Assembly: GCF_037890695.1 (NCBI RefSeq)
Contig: NZ_CP149571.1
Coordinates: 1,952,001-2,016,000 of the forward strand
Origin: Aeromonas jandaei
GTDB lineage: Bacteria; Pseudomonadota; Gammaproteobacteria; Enterobacterales; Aeromonadaceae
Direction of reading: 5' to 3'
DNA: 64,000 bases
Shown here one piece after another: positions 10,917 through 20,416 of the stretch. The notes beneath the pieces are model-generated. The model did not search any database and was not told the DNA's origin. It saw nothing but the letters and a program-made list of their open reading frames with translations. The position numbers were made by a program, and so were the translations under genes. Position 1 is the stretch's first letter; each line of letters begins with the position of its first letter.

Positions 10917-12542
10917 ATGGAAGGTATTTCGATCAGACAGAAGTTGATCCTGGGCTGTGTGGTACCCCTGCTGGCACTGGTGCTGCTGGTGATCGGGGCT
11001 GTTCAGGCGATGTCACAGCTGATGGCTGGCATGAACAGCATGTATCAGGGGGAGGTGGTGCAGCTCAAGGAGCTCAAGCAGATCGCCGATCTCTATGCGG
11101 TCAAGGTGATCGATGCAGCCAACAAGGCCAATGTGGGGGGCTTTGACCCCGCCAGATCGCGCGCGGACATGAGCGCCGCCCAGCAGGATATCAAGCGCAT
11201 CTGGCAGGGCTACCGCAGTCAGCCGATGAGCCAGGCGGAGCAGCGGGAAGCCGACCAGATGCAGGGGCTGTTTGCGGCGGCAGACCAGGAGATTGAGGCG
11301 GTGATGCAGATCCTGGCCGACATGCAGGGGAGCAATCAGGGCCAGCTGGCCGCCCATATCATGCCGCTCTATCGAGTGATCGACCCGGTCAGCGACGGGA
11401 TCAGCGCCCTGGTGGAGTATCAGCTGAAGGAGGCCGAGAAGAACATGACCGAGCTCAACGGGCTCAGGGTGCAGCTCAACCGGTTGTTTGTCTTGCTGCT
11501 GGTGGTCGGCGGCGCCTGCATCCTGTTCTTCGGGGTGTGGGCCGGGCGCAGCGTCAGCCAGCCCCTGGCTGCCATGGGCGGGATCCTGCGCGGCATGCAA
11601 ACGGATCTCGATCTGAGCAAGCTGGCGCCGGTGCTGCGCAAGGACGAGATGGGCGGGCTGGCCCACTCCCTCAACGACGTGATCTGCCATTTTCGCGAGC
11701 TCATCACCCAGATCAACGGCATGGCGGAGCAGCTTGCCAGAGAGTCGGCCCAGTTGGCCCATATCGGCGTCGAGAGCCGCCAGCGCTTTGCCCAGCAGCA
11801 GGCCGAGACCGATCAGACCGCGACGGCCATGAACCAGATGAGCGCGACCGTGGCGGAAGTGGCCAACAGCTCCAACAATGCTGCCGATGCGGCGCGCCAT
11901 GCCGACGGGAGTGCCCGTCACGGTCACCAGATAGTGGCGGACGCCATCCAGTGCATGTCCGGGCTGTCGTCCCAGATCCAGAACACCGCTGCCATGATCA
12001 CCCAGCTGGCCGATGACAGCCGCAATATCAGCAGCGTGATGGATGCCATTCGCGGCATCGCCGAGCAGACCAACCTGCTGGCGCTCAACGCCGCCATCGA
12101 GGCGGCGCGGGCCGGTGATCAGGGACGGGGTTTTGCGGTGGTGGCCGACGAGGTACGCACCCTGGCCCAGCGTACCCAGCGCTCCACCGAGGAGATCGGC
12201 AAGACCATCGTCAAGTTGCAGCAGGGGGCTACTCAGGCGGCGTCCAGCATGGAGCTGGGGCTGGATCAGGTGGAGCAGTCCAACCGCACCGTGCTGGCCT
12301 GCGGTCAGGCGCTCGGCGAGATTGTCAGCTCGGTCAACGTGATCAACGAGATGAATACCCACATCGCCACGGCGGCAGAGGAGCAGAGCAAGGTGGCCGA
12401 GGATATCAGCCGCAATGTGGTCAATATCGCCCACATCGCCAGCGAGTCGACACAGGCCGCCTCCCAGTTGAACCAGAGTTGCCACGAGCTGGAACAGCTC
12501 TCCAGCGAACTCAAGGTGAAGGTGGGGCAGTTCCGCTGTTGA
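10917..12542 (+). CDS. Methyl-accepting chemotaxis protein
   Basis: This 541-aa chemoreceptor has a first membrane segment at about residues 10-30, a periplasmic four-helix-bundle-type sensor to about residue 185, and a second membrane segment at about 188-210. A HAMP domain follows, then a long cytoplasmic coiled coil with the conserved hairpin tip [18 protein letters not shown] near residues 383-402. There is no C-terminal CheR/CheB-tethering pentapeptide; the protein ends KVGQFRC. The start has GGATGGAG just upstream. It lies alone on the plus strand, inside an otherwise minus-strand cluster that is continuous in E. coli, so it is probably an insertion into that cluster. The ligand is unknown. 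Confidence 0.92.
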   Translation: MEGISIRQKLILGCVVPLLALVLLVIGAVQAMSQLMAGMNSMYQGEVVQLKELKQIADLYAVKVIDAANKANVGGFDPARSRADMSAAQQDIKRIWQGYRSQPMSQAEQREADQMQGLFAAADQEIEAVMQILADMQGSNQGQLAAHIMPLYRVIDPVSDGISALVEYQLKEAEKNMTELNGLRVQLNRLFVLLLVVGGACILFFGVWAGRSVSQPLAAMGGILRGMQTDLDLSKLAPVLRKDEMGGLAHSLNDVICHFRELITQINGMAEQLARESAQLAHIGVESRQRFAQQQAETDQTATAMNQMSATVAEVANSSNNAADAARHADGSARHGHQIVADAIQCMSGLSSQIQNTAAMITQLADDSRNISSVMDAIRGIAEQTNLLALNAAIEAARAGDQGRGFAVVADEVRTLAQRTQRSTEEIGKTIVKLQQGATQAASSMELGLDQVEQSNRTVLACGQALGEIVSSVNVINEMNTHIATAAEEQSKVAEDISRNVVNIAHIASESTQAASQLNQSCHELEQLSSELKVKVGQFRC

Positions 12543-12578
12543 CGGGGAGAGGCAGGATAGAAAAAAGCAGGATAGAAA

Positions 12579-12602
12579 AGAGGCGGCCCCGGGGCCGCCT
12601 CT
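12579..12602. terminator. Convergent hairpin between the chemoreceptor and gshB
   Basis: A perfect 24-bp palindrome (AGAGGCGGCCCC/GGGGCCGCCTCT) lies between converging genes. The following T-tract is weak (TGTTGTTT). Termination is inferred. Confidence 0.7.
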
Positions 12603-12636
12603 GTTGTTTATCGCCTGTAGTCGTGGCTGAGACAGC

Positions 12637-13590
12637 TCAAGCCTTGGCCAGCCGGCGCTCGATGGCATCCATCAGCATGCCGGTGATGTGTACGTCGAAG
12701 GCCGCTTCAATCTCGCGGATGCAGGTCGGGCTGGTGACGTTAATCTCGGTCAGCCGATCGCCGATGATGTCGAGGCCGACGAAGATAAGCCCCTTCTCTT
12801 TCAGCGTCGGGCCCACTGCACGGGCGATGGCCCAGTCGGCCTCGCTCAAGGGGCGTGCCTCGCCACGGCCACCGGCTGCCAGATTGCCGCGGGTCTCCCC
12901 CAGGGCCGGGATGCGAGCCAGGCAGTAGGGCACCGGCTCACCATCCACCACCAGCACCCGCTTGTCGCCATCCTTGATGGCGGGCAGATAGGTCTGTGCC
13001 ATGCAGTACTGGCTGCCGTGAGAGGTTAATGTCTCGATGATGACGCCGACGTTGGCGTCATCCTCCTTCATGCGGAAGATGGAGGCGCCGCCCATGCCGT
13101 CCAGCGGCTTGAGGATGACGTCCTTGTGCTTCGCGTGGAAGGCGCGCAGCTTGTCGGCTCTGCGAGTGACGAGCGTGGTCGGGGTGTGCTCGGCAAACCA
13201 AGCGGTGTAGAGCTTCTCGTTGGCGTCGCGCAGGCTCTGCGGCTTGTTGACGATGAGGCAACCCTCATCCTCGGCCCGCTCCAGCATGTAGGTGGCGTAG
13301 ATGAACTCGGTGTCGAAGGGGGGATCCTTGCGCATCAGGATCACGTCCAGGCTGGAGAGTGGCTGATCCACTACCTCGCCCAGGCTGTACCAGTCGGCAT
13401 AGTCATATTTGACGGTGAGCGGACGCATGGTACCGAAGGCGCGACCGGCCTCCATGTAGAGGTCTTTCATCTCCAGATAGAACAGCTCGTAGCCGCGCTT
13501 TTGCGCCTCTTCGAGCATGGCGAAGCTGGAGTCCTTCTTGATATTGATGGCCGAGATGGGGTCCATCACGATGCCGAGTTTAATGGTCAT
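12637..13590 (-). CDS. gshB: Glutathione synthetase
   Basis: This 317-aa ATP-grasp enzyme joins gamma-glutamylcysteine and glycine to make glutathione in the cytosol. Length and sequence match E. coli GshB (316 aa). Visible features are the N-terminal MTIKLGIVMDPI, the ILMRKDPPFDTEF loop, the ATP-grasp ILKPLDGMGGASIFR, and the C-terminal LTEINVTSPTCIREIE metal/substrate segment. An AAGGAA site precedes the ATG at 13590. It follows rsmE on the same strand by 114 bases, a gap containing a small dispersed repeat. Confidence 0.97.
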   Translation of the reverse strand: MTIKLGIVMDPISAINIKKDSSFAMLEEAQKRGYELFYLEMKDLYMEAGRAFGTMRPLTVKYDYADWYSLGEVVDQPLSSLDVILMRKDPPFDTEFIYATYMLERAEDEGCLIVNKPQSLRDANEKLYTAWFAEHTPTTLVTRRADKLRAFHAKHKDVILKPLDGMGGASIFRMKEDDANVGVIIETLTSHGSQYCMAQTYLPAIKDGDKRVLVVDGEPVPYCLARIPALGETRGNLAAGGRGEARPLSEADWAIARAVGPTLKEKGLIFVGLDIIGDRLTEINVTSPTCIREIEAAFDVHITGMLMDAIERRLAKA

Positions 13591-13622
13591 CCGCTGTTCC
13601 TTCTTAATGGCTCGAGGGGGTT

Positions 13623-13654
13623 GTAGGGTCGATTAGCGCAGCGTAATCGGCCGC
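13623..13654. repeat. Dispersed hairpin-forming repeat, copy 1
   Basis: The segment beginning GTAGGGTCGATTAGCGCAGC and continuing GTAATCGGCC forms a hairpin (GGTCGATTA with TAATCGGCC, eight-base loop). It resembles a short repeat widely seen between genes in Gammaproteobacteria (GGTGCGATTAGCGAAGCG-type). A second diverged copy occurs at 20288-20318. Confidence 0.6.
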
Positions 13655-13704
13655 TTGCGGCTGCATCGAGGTTGCCATGGGGCTGATCGATGCGGCCGAT
13701 GGTA

Positions 13705-14436
13705 TCAAGCGAGATCGCCGAAGCGGCACTGCAGCGCAGTAATCGCCGTCAGGGCGGCGGTTTCGGTGCGCAGCACCCGCGGCCCCAGCAGCATCTCTTT
13801 GAAATCTTCCTGCACGGTACGGGCGATCTCGTCGCTCGACAAGCCCCCTTCCGGGCCGATCAGCAGGCGCACGCCGTGCTCGGGAACGGGCAGGGTGTTG
13901 ATGCTGTAAGGGGCGCGCGGGTGCAGGTTGAGCTTGAGCTCCTGGGTCTCTTCCGCCAGCCAGGCGTCCAGCTCCATCGGCATGCGCACCTCGGGCACGG
14001 TATTGCGGCCGCACTGCTCGCAGGCGCTGATCACCACCTTCTGCCACTGCTCGCGTTTTTTCTCCAGCCGATCGGCCGGCAGCTTGACGCCGCAGCGCTC
14101 GGAGAAAAGCGGAGTGATGCAGGTGACGCCCAGCTCCACCGATTTCTGGATGGTGAAGTCCATCTTGTCGCCGCGGCTGATCACCTGACCGAGGTGGATG
14201 GCCAGCGGGGATTCCACCGAGTGGGTGTCGCAGCTGTCAATGGTCACTTCCACCGACTTCTTGCCCACATTGGCGATGGTGGCGGGGTACTGGTTGCCGT
14301 CGCCGTTGAACAGCTCGAGCTGCTGACCCGGCTGCATGCGCAGCACCCGGCCGATGTGGTTGGCACCGTCTTCCGACAGGGCGAGGGTCTGGCCCACCTG
14401 CAGGGCGGCCGGTTCATAGATACGTGGAATGCGCAT
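13705..14436 (-). CDS. rsmE: 16S rRNA (uracil1498-N3)-methyltransferase
   Basis: This 243-aa SPOUT-fold enzyme methylates U1498 of 16S rRNA using SAM. The N-terminal MRIPRIYEP is the PUA-like domain start. The SPOUT catalytic domain shows [25 protein letters not shown], and the knot motifs [14 protein letters not shown] and [15 protein letters not shown] near the C-terminus. Length equals E. coli RsmE (243 aa). It lies 63 bases after endA in the conserved sprT-endA-rsmE-gshB order, which supports the assignment. Confidence 0.96.
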   Translation of the reverse strand: MRIPRIYEPAALQVGQTLALSEDGANHIGRVLRMQPGQQLELFNGDGNQYPATIANVGKKSVEVTIDSCDTHSVESPLAIHLGQVISRGDKMDFTIQKSVELGVTCITPLFSERCGVKLPADRLEKKREQWQKVVISACEQCGRNTVPEVRMPMELDAWLAEETQELKLNLHPRAPYSINTLPVPEHGVRLLIGPEGGLSSDEIARTVQEDFKEMLLGPRVLRTETAALTAITALQCRFGDLA

Positions 14437-14499
14437 GGCTCAGTGTCAGTCTCTGGTTCAAGAAGAGGGGGTTTAAATCCCTTGTGCCCATAGATGGGG

Positions 14500-15183
14500 T
14501 TATCGGCACTGCTTTTCAATAAAGGGGTTGGTATTGCCCTGCAGCTTGCCGATGCGGCGGTTGCGCTCGCATTCCCAGCTGTCGGCCGGGTACTGCCTGT
14601 CCCAGGCTTCGAACAGTTTACGCTGTTGCGCCGCCAGACGCAGCCCATACTGCTGGCTCATGTAGAGGTAGGCGCGGGCGATCTGGCCGCGTACCGGCCC
14701 CTTGGGCGGCTGCACCTGGCGATTTTTGAAGTCCACCAGCATCCGGCACTGGCCGTACTGATCCGGGGTGCCATTCCAGTCGGAGAAGCGGAAGTTGGCC
14801 CGATCACCGTTCACCTCGCCGATGGCGGGGAAGAGGTTGTGCATGTCCCCCTCCATCTGATTGAACTCGTCGCTCTTGCCGCAATTCTTGCGACCACCCT
14901 GCTGCCAGCACTGCAGCTGGTGGCCGAACTCCCAGGCCGGCACCACGTGTTCCCACTCGATGCGGGCGGCACGCTTGGGCTGCTTGCGCGGCTCATAGCC
15001 GCAGCTGGCCAGGCCCGGGCTCATTTTCTTGCCCTGATAGTCAATATTGCAGCCGCAGTAGAAGGTGACCGGGTGATCCTGATAGAGGCGGTTCAGATCC
15101 TGTTTGGCGGCGCGAAAAGTCTGGGCATGCAGGGGCAGACTGACCAGCAGGGTCAGGGCGAGAGAGAGCAGGGGACGAAACAT
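14500..15183 (-). CDS. endA: Periplasmic/extracellular endonuclease I (Dns/EndA)
   Basis: This 227-aa nuclease degrades DNA outside the cytoplasm; the Aeromonas homologue is the secreted Dns. A signal peptide spans about residues 1-20 (LLSLALTLLVSLPLHAQ). The endonuclease I core is clear: YCGCNID, RIEWEHVVPAWEFG with the catalytic His, the Cys-rich GHQLQCWQQGGRKNC, and GDMHNLFPAIGEVNGDRANF. The ATG at 15183 has AAGGATC upstream and gives the usual length; the frame extends further but lacks a signal-like start. It sits between sprT and rsmE as in E. coli. Confidence 0.95.
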   Translation of the reverse strand: MFRPLLSLALTLLVSLPLHAQTFRAAKQDLNRLYQDHPVTFYCGCNIDYQGKKMSPGLASCGYEPRKQPKRAARIEWEHVVPAWEFGHQLQCWQQGGRKNCGKSDEFNQMEGDMHNLFPAIGEVNGDRANFRFSDWNGTPDQYGQCRMLVDFKNRQVQPPKGPVRGQIARAYLYMSQQYGLRLAAQQRKLFEAWDRQYPADSWECERNRRIGKLQGNTNPFIEKQCR

Positions 15184-15260
15184 GGTGATCCTTGGCAATG
15201 AGATGGTTGGCGGAAAAAAGCAGAGAGGCACCCTAGCACAGGGACGCGACACCGGCTGGC

Positions 15261-15794
15261 TTACTGCGACGAGCCAACCCGCTCCAGCGGCTGCTTGCAG
15301 CGGCGGCAGTGGTAGCGGGCCTCGCCACGCACCACCTTGTTGTGGCGGCGTACCGACAGCTGATGCTGCTGACAGAGGCAGCGATAGGGGATGGTGCGCT
15401 GGGCCAGAACCGCCAGATCGAAGCTGTGGGTGGTTCTGGGCTCAAGGCCGAACACCTCCCGCATCACCGATTGCCACTGGCGGCCGTGGGGTAGCACCCG
15501 CGATCTGCCGCGACCTTCCCCCCACAGGGCATAGACCAGCAGATGGGCCACCTCGTGAGGCACTACCTCGGCCAGAAACGCCTGCTGGTTGGCCTGAAAG
15601 AGGGCGGGATTGAAGCGCAGCTCCCAGGTTTGCAGCCGCGCCGATCCCGCCGCCCGACCGCGCATGTTGCAATGTACTTGCGGGCGGGGGAAGGTGCGGC
15701 CAAGGCGCGCTTCGGCCTGCACAAAGCAGGCGTCGACGCGTGCGAGCAGCTGCTGGTGCAGGGCGGGGTCGAGGCGGGTAGAGGTGGCAGACAT
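15261..15794 (-). CDS. sprT: SprT family zinc metalloprotease-like protein
   Basis: This 177-aa protein belongs to the SprT family (E. coli 165 aa). It has the zinc-binding HEVAH near residues 86-90 (VVPHEVAHLLVYALWG) and a C-terminal zinc-ribbon-like region with Cys pairs (YRCLC and YHCRRC). The ATG at 15794 (MSATSTRLDP) fits the family; the open frame continues upstream but across the metK terminator. It stands between metK and endA. Its exact role is not established; relatives of the Spartan fold act on DNA-protein crosslinks in eukaryotes. Confidence 0.9.
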   Translation of the reverse strand: MSATSTRLDPALHQQLLARVDACFVQAEARLGRTFPRPQVHCNMRGRAAGSARLQTWELRFNPALFQANQQAFLAEVVPHEVAHLLVYALWGEGRGRSRVLPHGRQWQSVMREVFGLEPRTTHSFDLAVLAQRTIPYRCLCQQHQLSVRRHNKVVRGEARYHCRRCKQPLERVGSSQ

Positions 15795-15821
15795 CGGGTT
15801 CTCGTCAAATGGCGGATAAGC

Positions 15822-15846
15822 AAAAGGGGAGCCAGGCTCCCCTTTT
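15822..15846 (-). terminator. Terminator of metK
   Basis: AAAAGGGGAGCC and GGCTCCCCTTTT form a stem 17 bases after the metK stop on the minus strand, with T-runs on either side. It separates metK from sprT. Confidence 0.85.
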
Positions 15847-15862
15847 ATCACAACCGTGAACC

Positions 15863-17014
15863 TTACAGGCCAGCGGCAGAGCGCAGCAGCTCGGCCTTGT
15901 CGGTCTGCTCCCACGGGAACTCGTTGCGACCGAAGTGACCGTAGGCAGCGGTAGCCTGGTAGATCGGGCGCTTCAGATCCAGCATCTGGATCAGGCCGTA
16001 CGGGCGCAGTTCGAAGTGTTCGCGTACCAGCTTGACCAGCAGATCCTCGGCGACTTTGGCAGTGCCGAAGGTTTCCACGCTGATGGAGGTCGGCTCGGCC
16101 ACGCCGATGGCGTAGGAGATCTGGATTTCACAGCGATCGGCCAGACCGGCGGCAACGATGTTTTTGGCAACGTAGCGGGCGGCGTAGGCAGCAGAACGGT
16201 CAACCTTGGACGGATCCTTACCGGAGAAGGCGCCACCACCGTGACGGGCCATGCCGCCGTAGGTGTCGACGATGATCTTGCGACCGGTCAGACCGCAGTC
16301 ACCCATCGGGCCGCCGATAACGAAACGACCGGTCGGGTTGATGAAGTATTTGGTGTCCTTGTTGACCCACTCGGCCGGCAGCACCGGCTTGATGATCTCT
16401 TCGCGTACCGCTTCAACCAGATCTTTGTGGCTGATGGATTCGGCGTGCTGGGTAGAGAGCACCACGGCATCCACACCGATGATCTTGCCTGCGTCGTCGT
16501 AGGCGAAGGTCAGCTGGCTCTTGGCATCGGGACGCAGCCACGGCAGGGTGCCGTTCTTGCGCACTTCAGCCTGACGCTTCACCAGCAGGTGAGAGTAGGT
16601 GATGGGGGCCGGCATCAGCACGTCGGTTTCGTTGGTGGCATAGCCGAACATCAGGCCCTGGTCGCCCGCGCCCTGCTCCAGCGGATCGCTGCGGTCAACA
16701 CCCTGGTTGATATCCGGGGACTGCTTGCCGATGGCGTTCAGCACGGCGCAGGAGTCGGCATCGAAGCCCATGTCGGAGTGGGTGTAGCCGATGTCACGCA
16801 CGGTATCGCGCACGATCTGTTCGATGTCTACCCAGGCAGAGGTGGTTACTTCACCGGCCACCATGACCATACCGGTCTTGACCAGGGTCTCGCAGGCAAC
16901 GCGTGCCTTGGTATCTTGCTTGAGGATGGCGTCCAGCACCGCATCGGAGATCTGGTCCGCAATCTTGTCGGGATGGCCTTCGGAGACCGACTCGGAAGTA
17001 AACAGCTTTGCCAT
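15863..17014 (-). CDS. metK: S-adenosylmethionine synthase
   Basis: This 383-aa methionine adenosyltransferase makes SAM from methionine and ATP. It is nearly collinear with E. coli MetK. ATP and metal motifs are intact: [20 protein letters not shown] at the N-terminus, [16 protein letters not shown] near residues 115-130, and [20 protein letters not shown] near 250-270. Terminators isolate it as a single gene. MetJ-like boxes lie upstream at 17077-17100, as expected for a metK promoter. It is divergent from transketolase. Confidence 0.98.
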   Translation of the reverse strand: MAKLFTSESVSEGHPDKIADQISDAVLDAILKQDTKARVACETLVKTGMVMVAGEVTTSAWVDIEQIVRDTVRDIGYTHSDMGFDADSCAVLNAIGKQSPDINQGVDRSDPLEQGAGDQGLMFGYATNETDVLMPAPITYSHLLVKRQAEVRKNGTLPWLRPDAKSQLTFAYDDAGKIIGVDAVVLSTQHAESISHKDLVEAVREEIIKPVLPAEWVNKDTKYFINPTGRFVIGGPMGDCGLTGRKIIVDTYGGMARHGGGAFSGKDPSKVDRSAAYAARYVAKNIVAAGLADRCEIQISYAIGVAEPTSISVETFGTAKVAEDLLVKLVREHFELRPYGLIQMLDLKRPIYQATAAYGHFGRNEFPWEQTDKAELLRSAAGL

Positions 17015-17076
17015 GATTTTAATCTCAGCTTGTCTGGGTTATCGCCACGGCAATAACCGGATGAATAGGACGGTGT

Positions 17077-17100
17077 AGAGGTATCTACATCTGGACGTCT
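17077..17100 (-). promoter_or_regulatory. Possible MetJ operator (three tandem met boxes) for metK
   Basis: Three adjacent 8-mers, AGAGGTAT, CTACATCT and GGACGTCT, match the met box AGACGTCT at 6, 5 and 7 of 8 positions. They lie 63-86 bases before metK. Tandem boxes at such a place are typical of MetJ control in enteric relatives. MetJ binding is inferred. Confidence 0.5.
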
Positions 17101-17364
17101 ATTTTAGTTAGCGCCCCCCCCGATTGCCAGCACTATTTTGTCGCTGTGTCGCAAGAAGGCCACTATTGGCTCCTTACTATCCCCAAGGGGATGGAAATCA
17201 AACGTTTGCGGTTGTTCTGTCTGGTCAAACGCCGCCAAGAAAAGCGATTGTCCTCCCAAAGCGGCTTTATTCGTCCAGATAACATTTGCACGCCGCGCGC
17301 CCTGCTGGGACAATAACGCGCCTTACATCTTGGCCATCAAATGAAGCAATCGCAGGAGATACAG
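17101..17364. other. Divergent promoter region metK/tkt
   Basis: No gene is supported here. It should hold both promoters. A C-run (about 17113-17120) and several AT-rich patches are visible but no confident -10/-35 pair is called. The transketolase ribosome binding site GCAGGAG (17352-17358) closes the region. Confidence 0.4.
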
Positions 17365-19358
17365 ATGCCTTCTCGTAAAGAGCTTGCCAATGCCGTTCGT
17401 GCATTGAGTATGGATGCCGTTCAAAAAGCCAACTCCGGTCACCCGGGCGCCCCCATGGGAATGGCGGATATCGCCGAAGTATTGTGGCGCAGCCACCTCA
17501 GACATAACCCGAACAACCCCAAGTGGGCCGACCGCGACCGTTTCATCCTCTCCAACGGCCACGGCTCCATGCTGCTGTACTCCCTGCTGCACCTCTCCGG
17601 TTATGACCTCTCCATCGACGATCTGAAAAACTTCCGCCAGCTGCACTCTCGCACCCCGGGTCACCCGGAGTATGGTTACGCGCCGGGCGTTGAAACCACC
17701 ACTGGCCCGCTGGGTCAGGGCATCACCAACGCCGTGGGTATGGCGATCGCCGAGAAGGCCATGGCTGACCAGTTCAATAAGCCGGGTCACGACATCGTTG
17801 ACCACTACACCTACGCCTTTATGGGCGACGGCTGCCTGATGGAAGGTATCTCCCACGAGGCTTGCTCTCTGGCCGGTACCCTGCAACTGGGCAAACTGAT
17901 CGCGTTCTGGGATGACAACGGCATCTCCATCGACGGTCACGTAGAAGGCTGGTTCACCGACGACACCGTCAAGCGCTTCGAAGCCTACGGCTGGCACGTT
18001 ATCCCGGCTGTTGACGGCCACAACCCGGAAGCGATCAACGCTGCCATCGAAGCCGCCAAGGCCGAGACCGGCAAGCCGACCCTGATCTGCTGCCGCACCA
18101 TCATCGGTTACGGCTCCCCGAACAAATCCGGTTCTCACGACTGCCACGGTTCACCGCTGGGCAACGACGAGATCGCCGCTGCTCGCGCCTTCCTGAAGTG
18201 GTGACCACGCCCCGTTCGTTATCCCGGCCGACATCGCTGCCGAGTGGAACGGTCAGGAGAAGGGCGCCAAACTGGAAGCCGACTGGGCTGCCAAGTTCGC
18301 TGCCTATGAAGCTGCTCACCCGACCCTGGCTGCCGAATTCAAGCGCCGTACTGCTGGCGAACTGCCGGCCAACTGGGCTGCTGAATCCGCCAAGATCATC
18401 GAAACCCTGCAAGCCAACCCGGCCAAGATCGCAACCCGTAAAGCGTCCCAAAACGCACTGGAAGCGTTCGGCAAGCTGCTGCCGGAATTCATGGGCGGCT
18501 CCGCTGACCTGGCTCCGTCCAACCTGACCATGTGTGCCCGGTTCCAAGTCCCTGACCAATGACGATGCCTCCGGCAACTACATCCACTACGGTGTCCGCG
18601 AGTTCGGCATGTCCGCCATCATGAACGGTATCGCCCTGCACGGTGGTTTCATCCCCTACGGCGCCACCTTCCTGATGTTCATGGAGTATGCCCGCAACGC
18701 CCTGCGCATGGCCGCTCTGATGAAGCAGCGTTCCATCTTCGTTTACACCCACGACTCCATCGGTCTGGGTGAAGATGGCCCGACTCACCAGCCGGTTGAG
18801 CAGATCGCCTCCCTGCGTCTGACCCCGAACATGAGCACCTGGCGTCCGTGTGACCAGGTTGAATCTGCCATCGCCTGGAAACACGCCATCGAGCGTACCG
18901 ACGGCCCGACCTCTCTGATCTTCTCTCGTCAGAACCTGGCCCAGATGGACCGTACTGCCCAGCAGCTGGCCGACACCGCCAAGGGTGGTTACGTGCTGAA
19001 GGATTGCGCCGGTACTCCGGAGCTGATCCTGATCGCCACCGGTTCCGAAGTGGAACTGGCCGTTGCCGCCTATGAGCAGCTGACTGCCAAGGGCCGTGCC
19101 GTGCGCGTGGTCTCTCTGCCGTCTACCGACGTGTTCGACGCCCAGTCTGCCGAGTACAAAGAGTCCGTCCTGCCGGCCTCCGTCACCAAGCGTGTGGCCA
19201 TCGAAGCCGGTATCGCCGACTACTGGTACAAGTACGTCGGTTTCGGCGGCAAGATCATCGGTATGACCACCTTTGGTGAGTCTGCACCGGCCGAGCTGCT
19301 GTTCAAGGAATTTGGCTTTACCGTGGAAAACGTGGTTGCGACCGCTGAATCCCTGTAA
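17365..19358 (+). pseudogene. tktA: Transketolase, interrupted by two single-base insertions (possible sequence error)
   Basis: This encodes transketolase (TPP enzyme of the pentose phosphate pathway) in three successive frames. Frame one runs from ATG 17365 (GCAGGAG upstream) to a TGA at 18202-18204, right after Lys-Trp. Frame two begins DHAPFVIP at 18203 and is free of stops to about 18532 (SNLTM). Frame three resumes [10 protein letters not shown] at about 18540 and ends with the normal C-terminus at 19358. Removing exactly one base at each junction gives 663 aa, the length of E. coli TktA. The TPP motif GDGCLMEG, the HGSM/GPLGQG loops and the C-terminal [11 protein letters not shown] region are all intact. 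Both breaks fall beside a Trp codon. Intact coding on all sides argues for recent mutation or consensus error. Confidence 0.9.
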
Positions 19359-19367
19359 TAGCTGACC

Positions 19368-19434
19368 ATTGGGCCACTCTGGCCCAATAGCCGGAAAATA
19401 AAACGCCCTCCATCGCAAGATGGGGGGCGTTTTG
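19368..19434 (+). terminator. Transketolase terminator (two hairpins)
   Basis: A first hairpin ATTGGGCCA/TGGCCCAAT (19368-19388) is followed by a 15-bp stem AAAACGCCCTCCATC/GATGGGGGGCGTTTT with a GCAA loop (19400-19433). The second is a strong intrinsic terminator. Confidence 0.9.
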
Positions 19435-19505
19435 AATATATAAACACGATATTTTTGCACTATAAATAGTGTTTATGATTAAGCAAATTTTAAATTAAGC
19501 CAACT

Positions 19506-20273
19506 ATGGCTACTATTACTTTATACGCTCGAGTTAGAAAGGAAAATGCAAATAACGAATTTGCATTCTTGGATAGAGATAACAAAAGTTTTAATTTGAA
19601 AAAAATTTTTCCTTCCGATAGTAAAAAAATCACGCTGGTTTTTGGTGATTTGTCCGTTGAAACAGAAAGAGGGGGAGCAGAGAATCAGCTTTATTTAAAA
19701 GCACCCAAGCGTTGTATTATTAACCACGAAAAAATAGAGGGAATGCCACAGAAAAAACTAGTTAAATATCTTGGACTGTCGGCTGACACTAGAGTTGGTT
19801 TTAATTTGCGCATCAGTGATGATGAAAAAGTTTTGTTTGCAGTGGGTTTTGAGTCAAATCGTTACTATACAGACAATGAGGAAATAAAGTTCCAAATTAT
19901 AGACAAGAAAGTTTATAGGGAAATAATGTCAAGGCGAGGGCAATTCGCTTTTCGACAAAAACTTTTATCTAAATATAATAATAAATGTGCTATATCTGGA
20001 TGTGAAACCATAGAAGTGCTTGAAGCTGCTCATATTATTCCCCATTCGGAGAGTCCATCTTATGATATCGGTAATGGAATTATATTAAGAGCTGATATTC
20101 ATACACTATTTGATTTGTACTTGTTGTCAATTAACCCTGATACTGAAAAAGTTGAAGTTAGCAACCGCTGTTGCGGGCAATATGCTGGGTTTAGTGGTGT
20201 TTCAATTGACGTTATGCCAGAAAAGTTCTCATTATCTAAACATTACCAGCAGTTTTGTGAATTAAATTCATAA
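19506..20273 (+). CDS. HNH endonuclease domain protein (HNH_2 type)
   Basis: This 255-aa protein has a C-terminal HNH nuclease of the HNH_2 type: Cys161 and Cys166, AAHIIPH at 174-180, Asn190, and ADIHTLFD at 197-204 with the last His. That core resembles solitary restriction-like HNH proteins that cut DNA. The N-terminal 135 residues are of unknown fold and start MATITLYARVRKEN; they may recognise a target. Codon use is extremely AT-rich, unlike every neighbour, so recent horizontal transfer is likely. It stands alone between the transketolase terminator and a convergent terminator, with no methylase, integrase or other phage gene. A defence role is inferred from domain and composition only. 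Confidence 0.85.
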   Translation: MATITLYARVRKENANNEFAFLDRDNKSFNLKKIFPSDSKKITLVFGDLSVETERGGAENQLYLKAPKRCIINHEKIEGMPQKKLVKYLGLSADTRVGFNLRISDDEKVLFAVGFESNRYYTDNEEIKFQIIDKKVYREIMSRRGQFAFRQKLLSKYNNKCAISGCETIEVLEAAHIIPHSESPSYDIGNGIILRADIHTLFDLYLLSINPDTEKVEVSNRCCGQYAGFSGVSIDVMPEKFSLSKHYQQFCELNS

Positions 20274-20287
20274 GTATATGGTAGCTC

Positions 20288-20318
20288 GTAGGTGCGACTA
20301 GCGAAGCGTAATCGGACG
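20288..20318. repeat. Dispersed hairpin-forming repeat, copy 2
   Basis: GTAGGTGCGACTAGCGAAGC followed by GTAATCGGACG is a diverged copy of the element at 13623-13654, and lies just after the HNH gene. Such elements often mark intergenic insertion points. Confidence 0.55.
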
Positions 20319-20368
20319 TTCGCGTTCTTTAAGACGATGCCATAAAAATAATGCCACCTACTGTTACC

Positions 20369-20403
20369 AAAAAAGAGACCGGCATATAGCCGGTCTCTTT
20401 TTT
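20369..20403. terminator. Bidirectional terminator between the HNH gene and the tandem-Rid gene
   Basis: A 15-bp perfect stem AAAAAAGAGACCGGC/GCCGGTCTCTTTTTT with an ATATA loop works in both directions. Confidence 0.95.
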
Positions 20404-20416
20404 ATTTCAACAAACC

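Noticed and set aside
18198..18527. A 109-codon frame within transketolase as a separate gene
   Set aside because: It lies in the wrong frame; the stop-free second frame from 18203 gives the real transketolase sequence.
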